A DNA stretch of 64,000 nucleotides, taken from positions 6,393,001 to 6,457,000 of the forward strand of contig NZ_JAQFII010000001.1 in NCBI RefSeq assembly GCF_029504575.1, read 5' to 3'. Below, one piece after another: positions 9,401-17,119 of this stretch. The notes beneath the pieces were generated by a model that was given only the letters and a program-made list of their open reading frames with translations, made no database searches and had not been told where the DNA came from. Made by a program: the position numbers and the translations under genes. Position 1 is the stretch's first letter. Every line of letters starts with the position of its first letter. This DNA comes from Streptomyces sp. SPB162 (GTDB taxonomy: Bacteria > Actinomycetota > Actinomycetes > Streptomycetales > Streptomycetaceae).

Positions 9401-9835
9401 GCTGCCCGGGGCGTCGCCGAGGCGGCCGGCGAACTCCTCGCCGGAGCCGACGCGTTCGTGCCGGACGCGGCTCACATCCTGGTGAACGCCGTCGACCCGA
9501 ACGCGGAGCCGGAGGTGCTCACGGCGGCCCTCGTCCGCCTCGTGCGGCTGACCGAGGGCCGCCCCGCGCTCGCCGTCCGTACCGCGAAGGCCCTGCGCGG
9601 ACGGCTATGGAGCGCGGGGCAGCCGAAAAACCCTGAGACTCTGCTGCCCGTGGCCGCCCGGTTGGCCACGGCGGACGGCTACTGCGCGGGGCTCCTCGCC
9701 GTGGTCGTCACCGACGCGGGCGGCAGCCGCACGGGGTGGCCGGAGCCCTGGCGCGAGCAGTTGCGGCTGCTCCGCCGCCACGCCCATGCGGACGTGCGTG
9801 ACGAGGCGCTGCTGCTGAAGACCGCACCCGAGTAG
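6431..9835 (+). CDS. Large helical-repeat (HEAT-like) protein of unknown function
   Basis: A 1134-residue Ala/Leu/Arg-rich protein from the ATG of MAATPLDSGSLADALIEALE. No signal peptide or membrane segment is evident. Helical pairs recur along its length (for example DPDALVRGIAVKAVERGHLS, TSVPLAEAALGALVW, ALLADTYRRAGQHRDVQAAC), which suggests a HEAT/ARM-like solenoid acting as a scaffold. I recognise no catalytic motif. The open frame extends 64 codons upstream, but only the part from this ATG looks like the rest of the protein. It stands alone, ending 10 bp before the convergent VOC gene. The family is known to me only as large uncharacterised proteins of Streptomyces. Confidence 0.8.
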   Translation: MAATPLDSGSLADALIEALEPLPYPARMRELARRAREAARRGELAGLLRELSARGVYERRLAATAAAVGREDGYLRARLADPDALVRGIAVKAVERGHLSDDAVVDALHDAPAAVRRQVVRAVVAGRRSALADRLIDPFRTDWGDAEAVRLLAACGPATVVRLLPKLSHAVSGWTLLGLRHPVAVLDAAARQLGALPEAMRGAWWDRRGAGVAAAVTAEPERVLDLLERQCPGPLPARLLDRIEDLLSAAPGRTLRYLLAPERADELRRRGLKRSTLNRLIRLDPPELAELGRAMSQNHAALARLLKALPPSRRDVLFDVFTAGQDLSRVALDPALLAVLPHARRASEARRMAAQARERGGSWATVLTAVSFLPVGEAAEELTAATRRSAAEERAQAWPLLVRNAARSGEPARVTAMLGALERLRNEQDPVRSAALGALAETHPRLFTNDDAGVLERITTDAIEARDSSWQTRQALRTLAVNLLREHAVTREQRLIGWALGTLERLHGHTGGVHLGRLDEGLRRGQEHEVFEALRPWLEAGADKVDHTLTFALYRSLGRRARAMPQLRELLWQAILFGNDATVEKAVGYWLESSPDRDTEVTGILALEPSAAVLRPVLTVLTEHRTDLLDTVLGDTPPYGRFLVAGAPWVPWIGSPVNRWLPRHQAAAARLLARRAEDASLQTHERTSAIAQVAVIPELGAGVVRRFVRSTSVPLAEAALGALVWTDRPGEALPELLAHLGGDRARVAAYAATRATLYAEPSRLRVLLRAVLLPEDAAPTKVTSRKEAARLAATRLSPADAAALLADTYRRAGQHRDVQAACVAFATGLLDRDPAWELLEAAAGGGPEVRQAVLRAHPLDLADRHRARYARLVTTVCESADAETALRGFAALPSWAPWAQDAARALVSAVTDPDNRQTWSAATGALVALAIAEPAGSGHGDPLTRALTSLMAAAALPGEPDASPDRDQPARRRVRALAAHLGEQAREPSGAARGVAEAAGELLAGADAFVPDAAHILVNAVDPNAEPEVLTAALVRLVRLTEGRPALAVRTAKALRGRLWSAGQPKNPETLLPVAARLATADGYCAGLLAVVVTDAGGSRTGWPEPWREQLRLLRRHAHADVRDEALLLKTAPE

Positions 9836-9845
9836 GACGCGTTTG

Positions 9846-10637
9846 TCAGGGCTTGACGGGTTCGTTCGTCGCCACCACGGCGAAGGCGGCGCCCTGCGGG
9901 TCCAGCACGACCGCCATCCGGCCGACCTTGTCCATGTCGAAGGGGGGCGCCATCACCGAGCCGCCCGCACGCACCAGCGCGGCAACCGTGCTGTCGACGT
10001 CGTCGACGCAGAAGTTCACCAGCCAGTGCGGCGGGACGCCTTCCGGCAGGTTCTCCATGCCCTGCACACCGCCGATGGTGCGGCCCTTGACCTGGAAGCC
10101 GGTGAACTCCGGCAGGTCCGGCATCGGGGCGGCCTCCAGGCCCAGCGCCGCCTGGTAGAAGTCGCCGGCGCCCTTCGGGTCGGGGGTGCTGAGCTGGTTC
10201 CAGACCAGGGCGCCGGGTTCGTTCACGATCGCGGCACCGGGGAATTCCTTCGGCTGCCACGCACCGAACACCGCGCCCTGTGGGTCCGCGGCGACCAGCA
10301 TCCGGCCAAGATCGCTGACGTCCATGGCGGGCGCGATCAGCGTGCCGCCGTTGGCGGTGATCGCGGCCTGTGTGGCGTCGGCGTCCGCCGTGCAGAAGTA
10401 GCTGCTCCAGGTGGGTGGCGGCGGGGGCTGGTCGCCCATCGCCATCGACTTCATCATGCCCGCGACGGGCTTGCCCTTCAGCGTGCAGATCGAGTAGCCA
10501 CCGAACTCTTCGGGGCCGATCTCGCCCTGCCAGCCGAAGAGGTCACGGTAGAAGTCCAGGGCGGCCTGCTGGTCCGGGACCATCAGGTCGATCCAGCAGG
10601 GTGTACCGGGTTCGTAAGGAGCGGTGACTTCGGACAT
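9846..10637 (-). CDS. VOC (glyoxalase/bleomycin-resistance) protein, two domains
   Basis: A 263-residue protein with two tandem VOC domains: first GTPCWIDLMVPDQQAALDFYRDLFGW to DPQGAVFGAWQ (about residues 10-125), then GALVWNQLSTPDPKGAGDFYQAALGL to DPQGAAFAVV (about 140-255). This two-domain form resembles actinobacterial CFP30B-like proteins and Streptomyces hydrolase or hydroxylase proteins of unknown role. Metal-ligand residues are not clearly conserved, so the activity is uncertain. The ATG start (MSEVTAPYEPG) is the only sensible one. Its 3' end nearly abuts the convergent solenoid gene. Confidence 0.85.
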   Translation of the reverse strand: MSEVTAPYEPGTPCWIDLMVPDQQAALDFYRDLFGWQGEIGPEEFGGYSICTLKGKPVAGMMKSMAMGDQPPPPPTWSSYFCTADADATQAAITANGGTLIAPAMDVSDLGRMLVAADPQGAVFGAWQPKEFPGAAIVNEPGALVWNQLSTPDPKGAGDFYQAALGLEAAPMPDLPEFTGFQVKGRTIGGVQGMENLPEGVPPHWLVNFCVDDVDSTVAALVRAGGSVMAPPFDMDKVGRMAVVLDPQGAAFAVVATNEPVKP

Positions 10638-10800
10638 CGTGCGTCTCCCAGTGGTGGTCCGCCCCGGGCCGGTGCCCGCGCGGGTCTGTCCCCCCACGGA
10701 CCACCTTCCTCGCGCTCCGCCCGGAGCGCCATCGGACGCGCGGAAGCGCCCGTTCCCGACCGGTGCGCGCGGTCGCGGTCGCGCGGCCGCGCGCACGCCG

Positions 10801-11766
10801 TCAGTATCGGGTGCCCGTGGCCGCCGGGAGATCGTCCAGCTCGGCGAGGTCGGCGGGGGAGAGGGTGAGGCCGGCGGCTCCCGCGTTGTCGGCCAGGTAC
10901 TTCGGGGTCTTCGTGCCGGGGATGGGGACGACGTAGCGGCCCTGCGCGAGGACCCAGGCGAGGGCGACCTGGGCGGGGGTGGAGCCGGTGCGTCCGGCGA
11001 TGGCGCGGACCGTGCCGACCATGGCGAGGTTGGTGCGCAGCGCCTCCTGCTGGAAGCGGGGGAGATTGCGGCGCATGTCGTCCGCGGGGAGGTCGTCGTA
11101 CGAGCTGAAGCGCCCGGCGAGGAAGCCGCGGCCCAGCGGGGAGAACGGCAGGAAGGCGATGCCCACGCGTTCGCAGTACGGCAGGACGTCCGCCAGCGCG
11201 TCGCGGGTCCACAGCGACAGCTCCGACTGGACGGAGGCGACCGGGTGGACGGCGTGGGCCCGCTCGATCTCCTCGACCGTCGCCTCGGACAGCCCGATCC
11301 GGCGGGCCTTTCCGGCGGCCACCACCTCGGCGAGGGCGCCCCAGGTCTCCTCGACCGGGACCTCCGTGTCGATACGGTGCAGCTGGTAGAGGTCGACGTA
11401 ATCGGTGCCCAGCCGGCGCAGGCTCGCGTCGATCGAGGCCTTGACGTGCTCCGGTCGGCCGTTGCGCCCGTATACCGGCAGGCCGTCCTCCGTGCCGGTC
11501 AGGACGAGGCCCACCTTGGTGGCGAGTACCGCACGCTCCCGGTAGGGGCCCGCGAGCGCACGGCCGACCAGCTCCTCGTTGGTGTAAGGGCCGTAGGCGT
11601 CGGCGGTGTCGATCAGCGTCACCCCCAGATCGAGGGCGCCCCGGACGACCTCGACGGACACCGTGTCATCACGGCCGCTCGGGTCGTAGGCATGGGTCAT
11701 GCCCATGCAACCGAGTCCGACGACGCCGACTTCGGGGCCCTGGCTGCCGAGTGTGGTGGTGCGCAT
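10801..11766 (-). CDS. Aldo/keto reductase
   Basis: A 321-residue (beta/alpha)8 reductase. GLGCMGMTHAYDP opens the barrel, DTADAYGPYTNEELVGRAL holds catalytic Asp and Tyr, VLATKVG carries the Lys, DLYQLHRID the His, and the NADPH site has FSPLGRGFLAGR and IPGTKTPKYLADNAGA. It resembles the AKR13 group of Streptomyces oxidoreductases, acting on small aldehydes or ketones; the substrate is unknown. The start ATG gives MRTTTLGSQGPEVG, usual for the family. It is monocistronic as far as can be seen. Confidence 0.9.
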   Translation of the reverse strand: MRTTTLGSQGPEVGVVGLGCMGMTHAYDPSGRDDTVSVEVVRGALDLGVTLIDTADAYGPYTNEELVGRALAGPYRERAVLATKVGLVLTGTEDGLPVYGRNGRPEHVKASIDASLRRLGTDYVDLYQLHRIDTEVPVEETWGALAEVVAAGKARRIGLSEATVEEIERAHAVHPVASVQSELSLWTRDALADVLPYCERVGIAFLPFSPLGRGFLAGRFSSYDDLPADDMRRNLPRFQQEALRTNLAMVGTVRAIAGRTGSTPAQVALAWVLAQGRYVVPIPGTKTPKYLADNAGAAGLTLSPADLAELDDLPAATGTRY

Positions 11767-11880
11767 GGACGCTGCTCCTTCTGCTGGCCGCCGCGTCGGC
11801 CGACGGCGGGGAACCGAATCGCTGTGCGATCGCCGACGATCATCACTACCCTGCCGCATCCCGGTGTCCGGGGCTGCTGA

Positions 11881-12774
11881 TTATTCGGGCCGTCCGCCCA
11901 CCGTGGCCACCGCCGCCGCACCCGTCCGGCAGCCCGCGGCGGCGGCCCCGGCCAGGTCCGCGCCGCTGAGTCGCGCCGCCAGGAAACCGCCGGCGAAGGC
12001 GTCGCCGGCGCCCGTTGTGTCGACGGCATCGGCCGTGGCACCGGGCACGCGGGCGGTGAGCGTGCCGTGCTCGGCCACCAGCGCCCCGGCGGCGCCGAGT
12101 TTGACCACCGCCACGCGGTGGCCGGTGCTCAACTGCTCGGCGGCGCGCACGGGATCGGCGTCACCGGTCAGCAGTCGGGCCTCCGCGAGGTTCGGCAGCA
12201 GCAGGTCCGCCTCCCCGACGGCGTCCAGGAAACGGCGGACGCCGAGCTGCTGGAGGAATCCGGTGGAGGCGGGGTCCACGCTCACCGGGATTCCTCCGGC
12301 GCGGGCCGCCGTGATGGCCAGCGCGGCGAGTCTCCGGCCGGCCTCGTTGAAGAACAGGTATCCGGAGAGGTGCAGTTGGCCGGTTCCGTCCAGCAGCGCC
12401 GCGTCCCAGTCCGCCGGGCCGAGCCGCACGCTCGCGCCGCTGTCGGTGACCAGGGTGCGTTCCGCGGAAGCGTCGACCAGCGCGATGACGACGGCGGTCG
12501 GCAGCGACGGGTCGACGCGCAGGTGCGGCCGTACCCCGCAGCGCCGCAGTACGTCCCGGTGCCAGTCGGCGGAGTCCGCCCCCGCGCGGGCCAGCAGCCG
12601 CACATCGGCTCCCGAACGGGCCGCCCAGGCGGCGGTGTTGGCGCCCGACCCGCCGGGTCTGACCGCGATCCGGGCGGAGGTGTCGGTGTCGGGCGCGAGC
12701 GGTTTGTGGTGCAGGGCCACGATGTCGGTGACGACATCACCGATGACCAGCAGGGACGTGCCGGCCGCGGTCAT
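11881..12774 (-). CDS. psuK: PfkB-family sugar kinase, probable pseudouridine kinase
   Basis: A 297-residue ribokinase-type enzyme with GDVVTDIVALHHKPL at the N terminus, the glycine motif RPGGSGANTAAWAARSGADV, and the PfkB signature DTTGAGDAFAGGFLAARL holding the catalytic Asp. Its start overlaps the stop of psuG by 4 bp, and this pairing is the standard arrangement for pseudouridine breakdown: the kinase makes pseudouridine 5'-phosphate, which PsuG then splits. The assignment rests on that context; from the domain alone it could be any PfkB carbohydrate kinase. Confidence 0.85.
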   Translation of the reverse strand: MTAAGTSLLVIGDVVTDIVALHHKPLAPDTDTSARIAVRPGGSGANTAAWAARSGADVRLLARAGADSADWHRDVLRRCGVRPHLRVDPSLPTAVVIALVDASAERTLVTDSGASVRLGPADWDAALLDGTGQLHLSGYLFFNEAGRRLAALAITAARAGGIPVSVDPASTGFLQQLGVRRFLDAVGEADLLLPNLAEARLLTGDADPVRAAEQLSTGHRVAVVKLGAAGALVAEHGTLTARVPGATADAVDTTGAGDAFAGGFLAARLSGADLAGAAAAGCRTGAAAVATVGGRPE

Positions 12775-13712
12775 GCGGGCCGCGACCAGTGCCCGGCTAT
12801 CGCGGCGGCGAGCCGGACGTTGCCCCGCACCGCCGCCAGGTTCGCCTCCAGCGAGGCCCCGCCGGTGTGTTCGGCGAAGTAGGCGAGCAGGAAGGGCGTG
12901 ATGGCCTGGCCGGTGATCCCCGCCGCGCGGGCGGCCTCGTGGGCGGCGACGAGGACCCGGTCGTGCAGCGCGGGATCGAGCTGCTCGGCCTCGGGTACGG
13001 GATTGGCCACGATCAGCGCGGCGCCCGGACCTCCCAGCGCGTCCTGGGCACTCATCACGGCGGCGACCTCCGAGGGTTCCTGCACCGTCCAGTCCAGCGG
13101 CTCACCCGAACTCGTCAGGTAGAAACCGGGGAAGGTGCCGGTACGGAAGCCGAGGACGCCGACGCCCAGCGTCTCCAGACGCTGCAGAGTGGCCGGCACG
13201 TCGAGGATCGACTTCACGCCCGCGCAGACCACCGTGACGCGGGTGCGGGCGAGCAGCCGCAGGTCCGCGGACTCGTCCTGGTGGCTGACCCAGTCGCGGT
13301 GCACTCCGCCGAGGCCTCCGGTGGCGAAGACCCGGATCCCGGCACGGGCGGCCAGGAACGCCGTGCCGGAGACCGTCGTCGCCCCGCTCGCGCCGGTGGC
13401 CAGGGCCGGCGCGAGGTCGCGGTGACCGAGCTTGCGCAGGCCCTGGTCGCTCGCGACCCGCTCCAGCTGGTCCTTGGCGAGCCCGATGTGCGCGGTCCCG
13501 TCGAGGACGGCGACGGTTGCCGGAACCGCGCCCGTGGCACGGACGATCTCCTCCAGCTCCACGGCCACCCGGAGGTTGCGGGGCCGGGGGAGTCCGTGGG
13601 CGATGATCGTCGATTCGAGGGCCACCACGGGCGCGCGCCGGTCGAGGGCATCCCGCACCTCGTCGGAGAGCGCAAGGGAGAACGAGCGGGGAACGACTGT
13701 ACGAGGGTCCAT
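12771..13712 (-). CDS. psuG: Pseudouridine-5'-phosphate glycosidase
   Basis: A 313-residue enzyme with the family landmarks: VALESTIIAHGLPRPRNL near the N terminus, AVLDGTAHIGL, KLGHRDLAPALATGASGATTVSGTA (catalytic Lys region), VFATGGLGGVHR and FPGFYLTSSGE. It cleaves pseudouridine 5'-phosphate to uracil and ribose 5-phosphate in a manganese-dependent reaction. It forms a two-gene operon with psuK (ATGA overlap). Upstream on the same strand, the ABC-F reading frame runs 499 bp into this gene in another frame, probably an artefact of a lost stop codon there. Confidence 0.93.
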   Translation of the reverse strand: MDPRTVVPRSFSLALSDEVRDALDRRAPVVALESTIIAHGLPRPRNLRVAVELEEIVRATGAVPATVAVLDGTAHIGLAKDQLERVASDQGLRKLGHRDLAPALATGASGATTVSGTAFLAARAGIRVFATGGLGGVHRDWVSHQDESADLRLLARTRVTVVCAGVKSILDVPATLQRLETLGVGVLGFRTGTFPGFYLTSSGEPLDWTVQEPSEVAAVMSAQDALGGPGAALIVANPVPEAEQLDPALHDRVLVAAHEAARAAGITGQAITPFLLAYFAEHTGGASLEANLAAVRGNVRLAAAIAGHWSRPA

Positions 13713-15418
13713 CCCTCATTCCTGTCGGACCGCCGACGTTCCCAAACCTCCGGCTCCCACCTGCGGCTCACACCTCCCGCTCCGGCCCCCTCTCGCGGCT
13801 CCCCGCCGGCGGTGGGCGGATCGATGCCGGTCAGTTCGCCGTCGAGCCGCACCCAGCGGGTGATGCCGATGCCGCGCAGGAAGGGCAGATCGTGTCCGGC
13901 CACGATCAGCGCCCCCTGGTACGAGGCCAGGGCGGCGGTGAGGCTGCGCACGCTGGCCAGGTCCAGGTTGTTCGTCGGCTCGTCGAGCATCAGCAGCTGC
14001 GGGGCGGGGTCGGCGAGCATCAGCGCGGCAAGCGACGCGCGGAACCGTTCACCACCCGACAGGGTGCGGACCGGCTGGTCCGCGCGCCCGCCCCGGAAGA
14101 GGAAGCGGGCCAGCCGCGCCCTGATCTGGTTGTCGGTCGCGCCGGGCGCGAAGCGGGCGACATTGCCCGCGATCGTCAGCTCGTCGTCCAGCAGGTCCAG
14201 TCGCTGCGGCAGGTAGCGCATCGGCACGTGCGCCACCGCCTCGCCCGCCACCGGCTCGATCTGCCCGGCGATCGTCCGCAGCAAGGTGGACTTGCCCGCC
14301 CCGTTGCGGCCCAGCAGCGCGATCCGCTCCGGGCCCCGCACCTCCAGCTCGGCGCGGGCGCCGTAGCGCACCTCCAAGCCGTGCAGGGTCAGTACGGTCC
14401 TGCCGGCGGGAACGGCGGTGTGGGGCAGGTCGATCCGGATCTCGGCGTCGTCCCTGACCGCCTCGACGGCCTCGTCGAGCCGTTCCTTCGCCTCCTCCAG
14501 TCGCTCGGTGTGCAGGGTGCGGTGCTTGCCGGCGGAGACCTGGGCGTCACGCTTGCGCTGGTTCATCACGATCTTCGGCTCGCGCTTCGTGTCAAACATC
14601 TTCTGGGCGTAACGGGCCCGGCCGGCCAGCTTGATCCGGGCCTCGACCAGGTCGCGCTTCTGCCGGCGCACATCGGTGCCGGCCACCCGCACCATCCGTT
14701 CCGCCGCCTCCTGCTCGACGGCGACGGCTTCCTCGTACGCCGAGAAGTTCCCGCCGTACCAGTGGCTCTCGCCGCCGCGCAGCTCGGCGATCCGGTCGAC
14801 CAACTCCAGCAGCTCCCGGTCGTGGCTGACCACGAGCAGCAGCCCCGACCAGGACGCGACGGCGTCGTGGAGGCGGCGCCGGGCCTCCCTGTCCAGGTTG
14901 TTCGTCGGTTCGTCCAGCAGCAGGACGTCGGGTCGGCGCAGCAGCAGTGCGGCCAGCCGCAGCAGGACCGACTCGCCGCCCGAGACCTCGCCGATGGTGC
15001 GGTCGAGGCTGATGTGGCCGAGACCGAGCTGGTCCAGGGTGGCGAGGGCGCGCTCCTCCACGTCCCAGTCGTCGCCGACCGCGGTGAAGTGCTCCTCGCT
15101 CGCGTCGCCGCTCTCGATCGCGTGCAGGGCGGCGCGGGTCGCGTCGATGCCGAGCGCGGTGTCGACCCTGACGGACGTGTCGAGCGAGACGTTCTGCGGC
15201 AGGTAGCCGATCTCGCCGCAGACCCGCACCTGGCCCTCGGTCGGGCGCAGTTCGCCGGCGATGAGCCGGAGCAGCGTCGACTTCCCCGAGCCGTTGAGCC
15301 CGATCAGCCCGGTGCGGCCGGGTCCCGTGGCGAAGTCGAAGCCGTCGAGCACGGGGGTGCCGTCGGGCCAGCAGAAGGAGAGGCGGGTGCAGATGACGGA
15401 AGGGGGTGCGAATGACAT
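13214..15418 (-). CDS. ABC-F ATPase (ribosome protection type); normal stop lost
   Basis: A soluble protein with two ABC cassettes and no membrane domain. Cassette 1 has GLNGSGKSTLLRLIAGEL, SGGESVLLRLAALLL and LLLDEPTNNLDREA; after a charged linker, cassette 2 has LLGRNGAGKSTLLRTIAG, SGGERFRASLAALMLAD and LMLDEPTNNLDLAS. Such ABC-F proteins act on the ribosome and often confer resistance to antibiotics bound at the peptidyl transferase centre. The ABC-F part ends near ITRWVRLDGELTGIDPP (about residue 530); the frame then continues for roughly 190 residues of low-complexity shadow translation inside psuG. A stop exists at 13768-13770 one frame over, so a single-base indel upstream of it would restore a normal-length protein. 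It is preceded by an Arg-rich uORF and long leader. Confidence 0.8.
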   Translation of the reverse strand: MSFAPPSVICTRLSFCWPDGTPVLDGFDFATGPGRTGLIGLNGSGKSTLLRLIAGELRPTEGQVRVCGEIGYLPQNVSLDTSVRVDTALGIDATRAALHAIESGDASEEHFTAVGDDWDVEERALATLDQLGLGHISLDRTIGEVSGGESVLLRLAALLLRRPDVLLLDEPTNNLDREARRRLHDAVASWSGLLLVVSHDRELLELVDRIAELRGGESHWYGGNFSAYEEAVAVEQEAAERMVRVAGTDVRRQKRDLVEARIKLAGRARYAQKMFDTKREPKIVMNQRKRDAQVSAGKHRTLHTERLEEAKERLDEAVEAVRDDAEIRIDLPHTAVPAGRTVLTLHGLEVRYGARAELEVRGPERIALLGRNGAGKSTLLRTIAGQIEPVAGEAVAHVPMRYLPQRLDLLDDELTIAGNVARFAPGATDNQIRARLARFLFRGGRADQPVRTLSGGERFRASLAALMLADPAPQLLMLDEPTNNLDLASVRSLTAALASYQGALIVAGHDLPFLRGIGITRWVRLDGELTGIDPPTAGGEPREGAGAGGVSRRWEPEVWERRRSDRNEGWTLVQSFPARSPLRSPTRCGMPSTGARPWWPSNRRSSPTDSPGPATSGWPWSWRRSSVPRARFRQPSPSSTGPRTSGSPRTSWSGSRATRACASSVTATSRRPWPPARAGRRRSPARRSWPPVPGSGSSPPEASAECTATGSATRTSPRTCGCSPAPASRWSARA

Positions 15419-15534
15419 GGAGGCCTCCTGGTTGCTGGATGGGACGGCAACTGCGGAGACACCGGAACGCGACGTGGCTCAACCCCGGAGGGGAGATGAC
15501 TGGGTGGTGACGCCCTGGCGGAACGGGAGGCGGG

Positions 15535-15591
15535 TCACGGCCGAGGTCGCACTCGGGCCACGCGGGAACTCCCACGGGCGCGGTGTCTCAT
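15535..15591 (-). CDS. 18-codon arginine-rich leader peptide (uORF) upstream of ABC-F
   Basis: ATG to TGA encodes MRHRARGSSRVARVRPRP, with 7 Arg in 18 residues, 116 nt before the ABC-F start and about 47 nt after the predicted transcription start. Antibiotic-responsive ABC-F genes are often controlled by ribosome stalling on short leader ORFs. Codons 2-4 (GAGACACC) are complementary to GGTGTCTC at 15456-15463, near the ABC-F ribosome site, which would allow alternative pairing. Its own ribosome site (GAGG, 2 nt away) is poorly spaced, so translation is uncertain. Confidence 0.5.
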   Translation of the reverse strand: MRHRARGSSRVARVRPRP

Positions 15592-15644
15592 GACCTCAAA
15601 CCAGCAACGGCCTTCTCCGATCGACGACAACAGGGCCGACGACG

Positions 15645-15673
15645 ACGTTACGCGGGGGGCTGTGGGCGTGCAA
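15645..15673 (-). promoter_or_regulatory. Predicted sigma-70-type promoter for the ABC-F leader
   Basis: On the minus strand TTGCAC (15673-15668), a 17-bp spacer and TAACGT (15650-15645) form a good -35/-10 pair. An AAAA tract lies just upstream of the -35. Transcription would begin near 15638, giving a leader of about 220 nt. Confidence 0.6.
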
Positions 15674-15720
15674 CGCGTTTTCCTTCCGGCTCTCCCGCCC
15701 GCGCCGCCCCCGGTAATGAT

Positions 15721-15749
15721 TTGGTCCTGCGTCCCCCGCCGCGTAGGGT
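15721..15749 (+). promoter_or_regulatory. Predicted promoter of tRNA-fMet
   Basis: TTGGTC (15721-15726), a 17-bp spacer and TAGGGT (15744-15749) lie 12 bp before the tRNA, consistent with a housekeeping sigma promoter starting close to the mature 5' end. Confidence 0.6.
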
Positions 15750-15761
15750 GGGGTTCACCGA

Positions 15762-15835
15762 CGCGGGGTGGAGCAGCTCGGTAGCTCGCTGGGCTCATAA
15801 CCCAGAGGTCGCAGGTTCAAATCCTGTCCCCGCTA
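15762..15835 (+). tRNA. Initiator tRNA-fMet (anticodon CAT)
   Basis: Anticodon loop CTCATAA inside a stem with three consecutive G-C pairs (GGG/CCC), a hallmark of initiator tRNA. The acceptor starts CGCGGGG and ends CCCCGCT, so position 1 is an unpaired C opposite T72, the form of initiator mismatch seen in actinobacteria. D-arm GAGC/GCTC, T-arm GCAGG-TTCAAAT-CCTGT, discriminator A; CCA is not encoded. Confidence 0.95.
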
Positions 15836-15841
15836 CTTACG

Positions 15842-15879
15842 CAGCAGGCCCGGCGCGAAAGCGCCGGGCCTGCTGTTTT
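15842..15879 (+). terminator. Rho-independent terminator of tRNA-fMet
   Basis: CAGCAGGCCCGGCGC, a GAAA tetraloop and the perfect 15-bp complement are followed directly by TTTT. It lies 6 nt after the tRNA. Confidence 0.95.
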
Positions 15880-15957
15880 GTGCTGTCGCTCTCGCCGGCG
15901 CCCGCCGGCGGCGATGAAGCAGGTGAGCGGGTCGCTCGGCTGGGGTATACCGGAGCG

Positions 15958-16761
15958 ATGTACGCCCAGACACCCGGTGCCGACCGATCACCCGTCATCC
16001 TCCACGTCCCGCACAGTTCACGCACGCTGACTCCCGCCGCCCGGGGGAGCGTCCTGCTGGACGACACCGCGCTGTCGCGGGAGCTGGACCACATGACGGA
16101 CGCCCACACCGACCTCATCGCCGGGCGGGCGGCGGACGCCGCGGCCGTCACGCCGTGGACGCACCGCAATGCGCTCTCGCGCCTCGTCGTCGATCCCGAG
16201 CGGTTCCCCGACGAGCGGGAGGAGATGCGGGCCGTGGGCATGGGCGCGGTCTACACCCGCACTTCGCACGGCGAGCGGCTTCGGTCCGACGACCCCGTCC
16301 ACGAACGGGAGTTGCTCGCCGCGCACTTCGTCCCCTACGCGGACGCCTTCACGCGGCTGGTCGACGCCCGCCTCGCGGCCACCGGCCGCGCCGTCATCAT
16401 CGACGTGCACTCCTACCCGTCCCGGGCCCTGCCCTACGAACTGCACGCGGCGGGCGCCCGCCCCGCCGTCTGCCTGGGCACCGACGAGCACCACACGCCG
16501 CCGTGGCTGCTGGAGGCCGCCCGCCGGGCCTTCACGGACTGTGCAGAGCTGGGCCTCAACACCCCGTTCGCGGGCTGCTACGTCCCGCTCAAGCACTACG
16601 CCCACACCACCGAGGTGTCCGCACTCATGATCGAGATCCGCCGGGACCTCTATATGACGGAGCCCGGCGGAGCGCCCACGGACGGTCTGGCCGCCGTCGC
16701 ACGAGCACTGACGGCACTCGTCGACGCCGTCACGGGGCAGGCGGCCCGTCCAACTCCTTGA
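15958..16761 (+). CDS. N-formylglutamate amidohydrolase family protein
   Basis: A 267-residue enzyme with the metal-binding motifs of the family: PVILHVPHSSRTLTP near residues 12-26, DHMTDAHTDLIA, and IIDVHSYPSRALPYE in the centre. The C-terminal half contains GCYVPLKHYAHTTEVSALMIEI, with the Tyr/Lys and the Glu of the active site. It hydrolyses N-formylglutamate or a related N-acyl amino acid; no histidine-degradation genes are nearby, so the physiological substrate is open. The ATG is preceded by GGAGCG. Its last 32 bp overlap the convergent MmcQ/YjbR gene. Confidence 0.85.
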   Translation: MYAQTPGADRSPVILHVPHSSRTLTPAARGSVLLDDTALSRELDHMTDAHTDLIAGRAADAAAVTPWTHRNALSRLVVDPERFPDEREEMRAVGMGAVYTRTSHGERLRSDDPVHERELLAAHFVPYADAFTRLVDARLAATGRAVIIDVHSYPSRALPYELHAAGARPAVCLGTDEHHTPPWLLEAARRAFTDCAELGLNTPFAGCYVPLKHYAHTTEVSALMIEIRRDLYMTEPGGAPTDGLAAVARALTALVDAVTGQAARPTP

Positions 16762-17119
16762 CGAGGCGTTTGGGGGCGATCACGCGATAGCTCTCCTCCG
16801 TCCAGTCCGACAACAGTTCCGCGGGCGGGACGCCCTCGTCGAGGGGGATCCGGACCCAACCCGCCTTGCCCAGGCCGTAGCCGGCGGGCTCGGCGCCGGG
16901 TGCGGTCAGCGCGTGGGCGTGGACCTCCTCGTCCTTGAGCTTCACGGTGATGGCCGGCGGATAGCTGCCGTCCTCGACGCCGAGGAAGACGAAGACCTTC
17001 TTGTTGACCTTGATGACGGATTCGCCCCAGGGGAACTCCTCGACGGCCCCCGGCAGCCGCAGGGCGAACGCGCGGACCTTCCCGCGGACGGCGAGCGGAT
17101 CATGGGCGCGGCGGGGCAT
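16730..17119 (-). CDS. MmcQ/YjbR family DNA-binding-like protein
   Basis: A 129-residue protein with the CyaY-like MmcQ/YjbR fold: VRAFALRLPGAVEEFPWGESVIKVNKKVFVFLG, then PAITVKLKDEE, a central GYGLGKAGWVRI, and a C-terminal helix ELLSDWTEESYRVIAPKRLVKEL. The role of these small proteins is not settled; some are annotated as DNA-binding on structural grounds only. It is convergent with the amidohydrolase gene, with a 32-bp overlap of the two coding ends. Confidence 0.85.
   Translation of the reverse strand: MPRRAHDPLAVRGKVRAFALRLPGAVEEFPWGESVIKVNKKVFVFLGVEDGSYPPAITVKLKDEEVHAHALTAPGAEPAGYGLGKAGWVRIPLDEGVPPAELLSDWTEESYRVIAPKRLVKELDGPPAP

Noticed and set aside
6311..9475. 1054-aa minus-strand open frame opposite the solenoid gene
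   Set aside because: Its composition is that of a shadow frame, and the plus strand gives a coherent helical protein.
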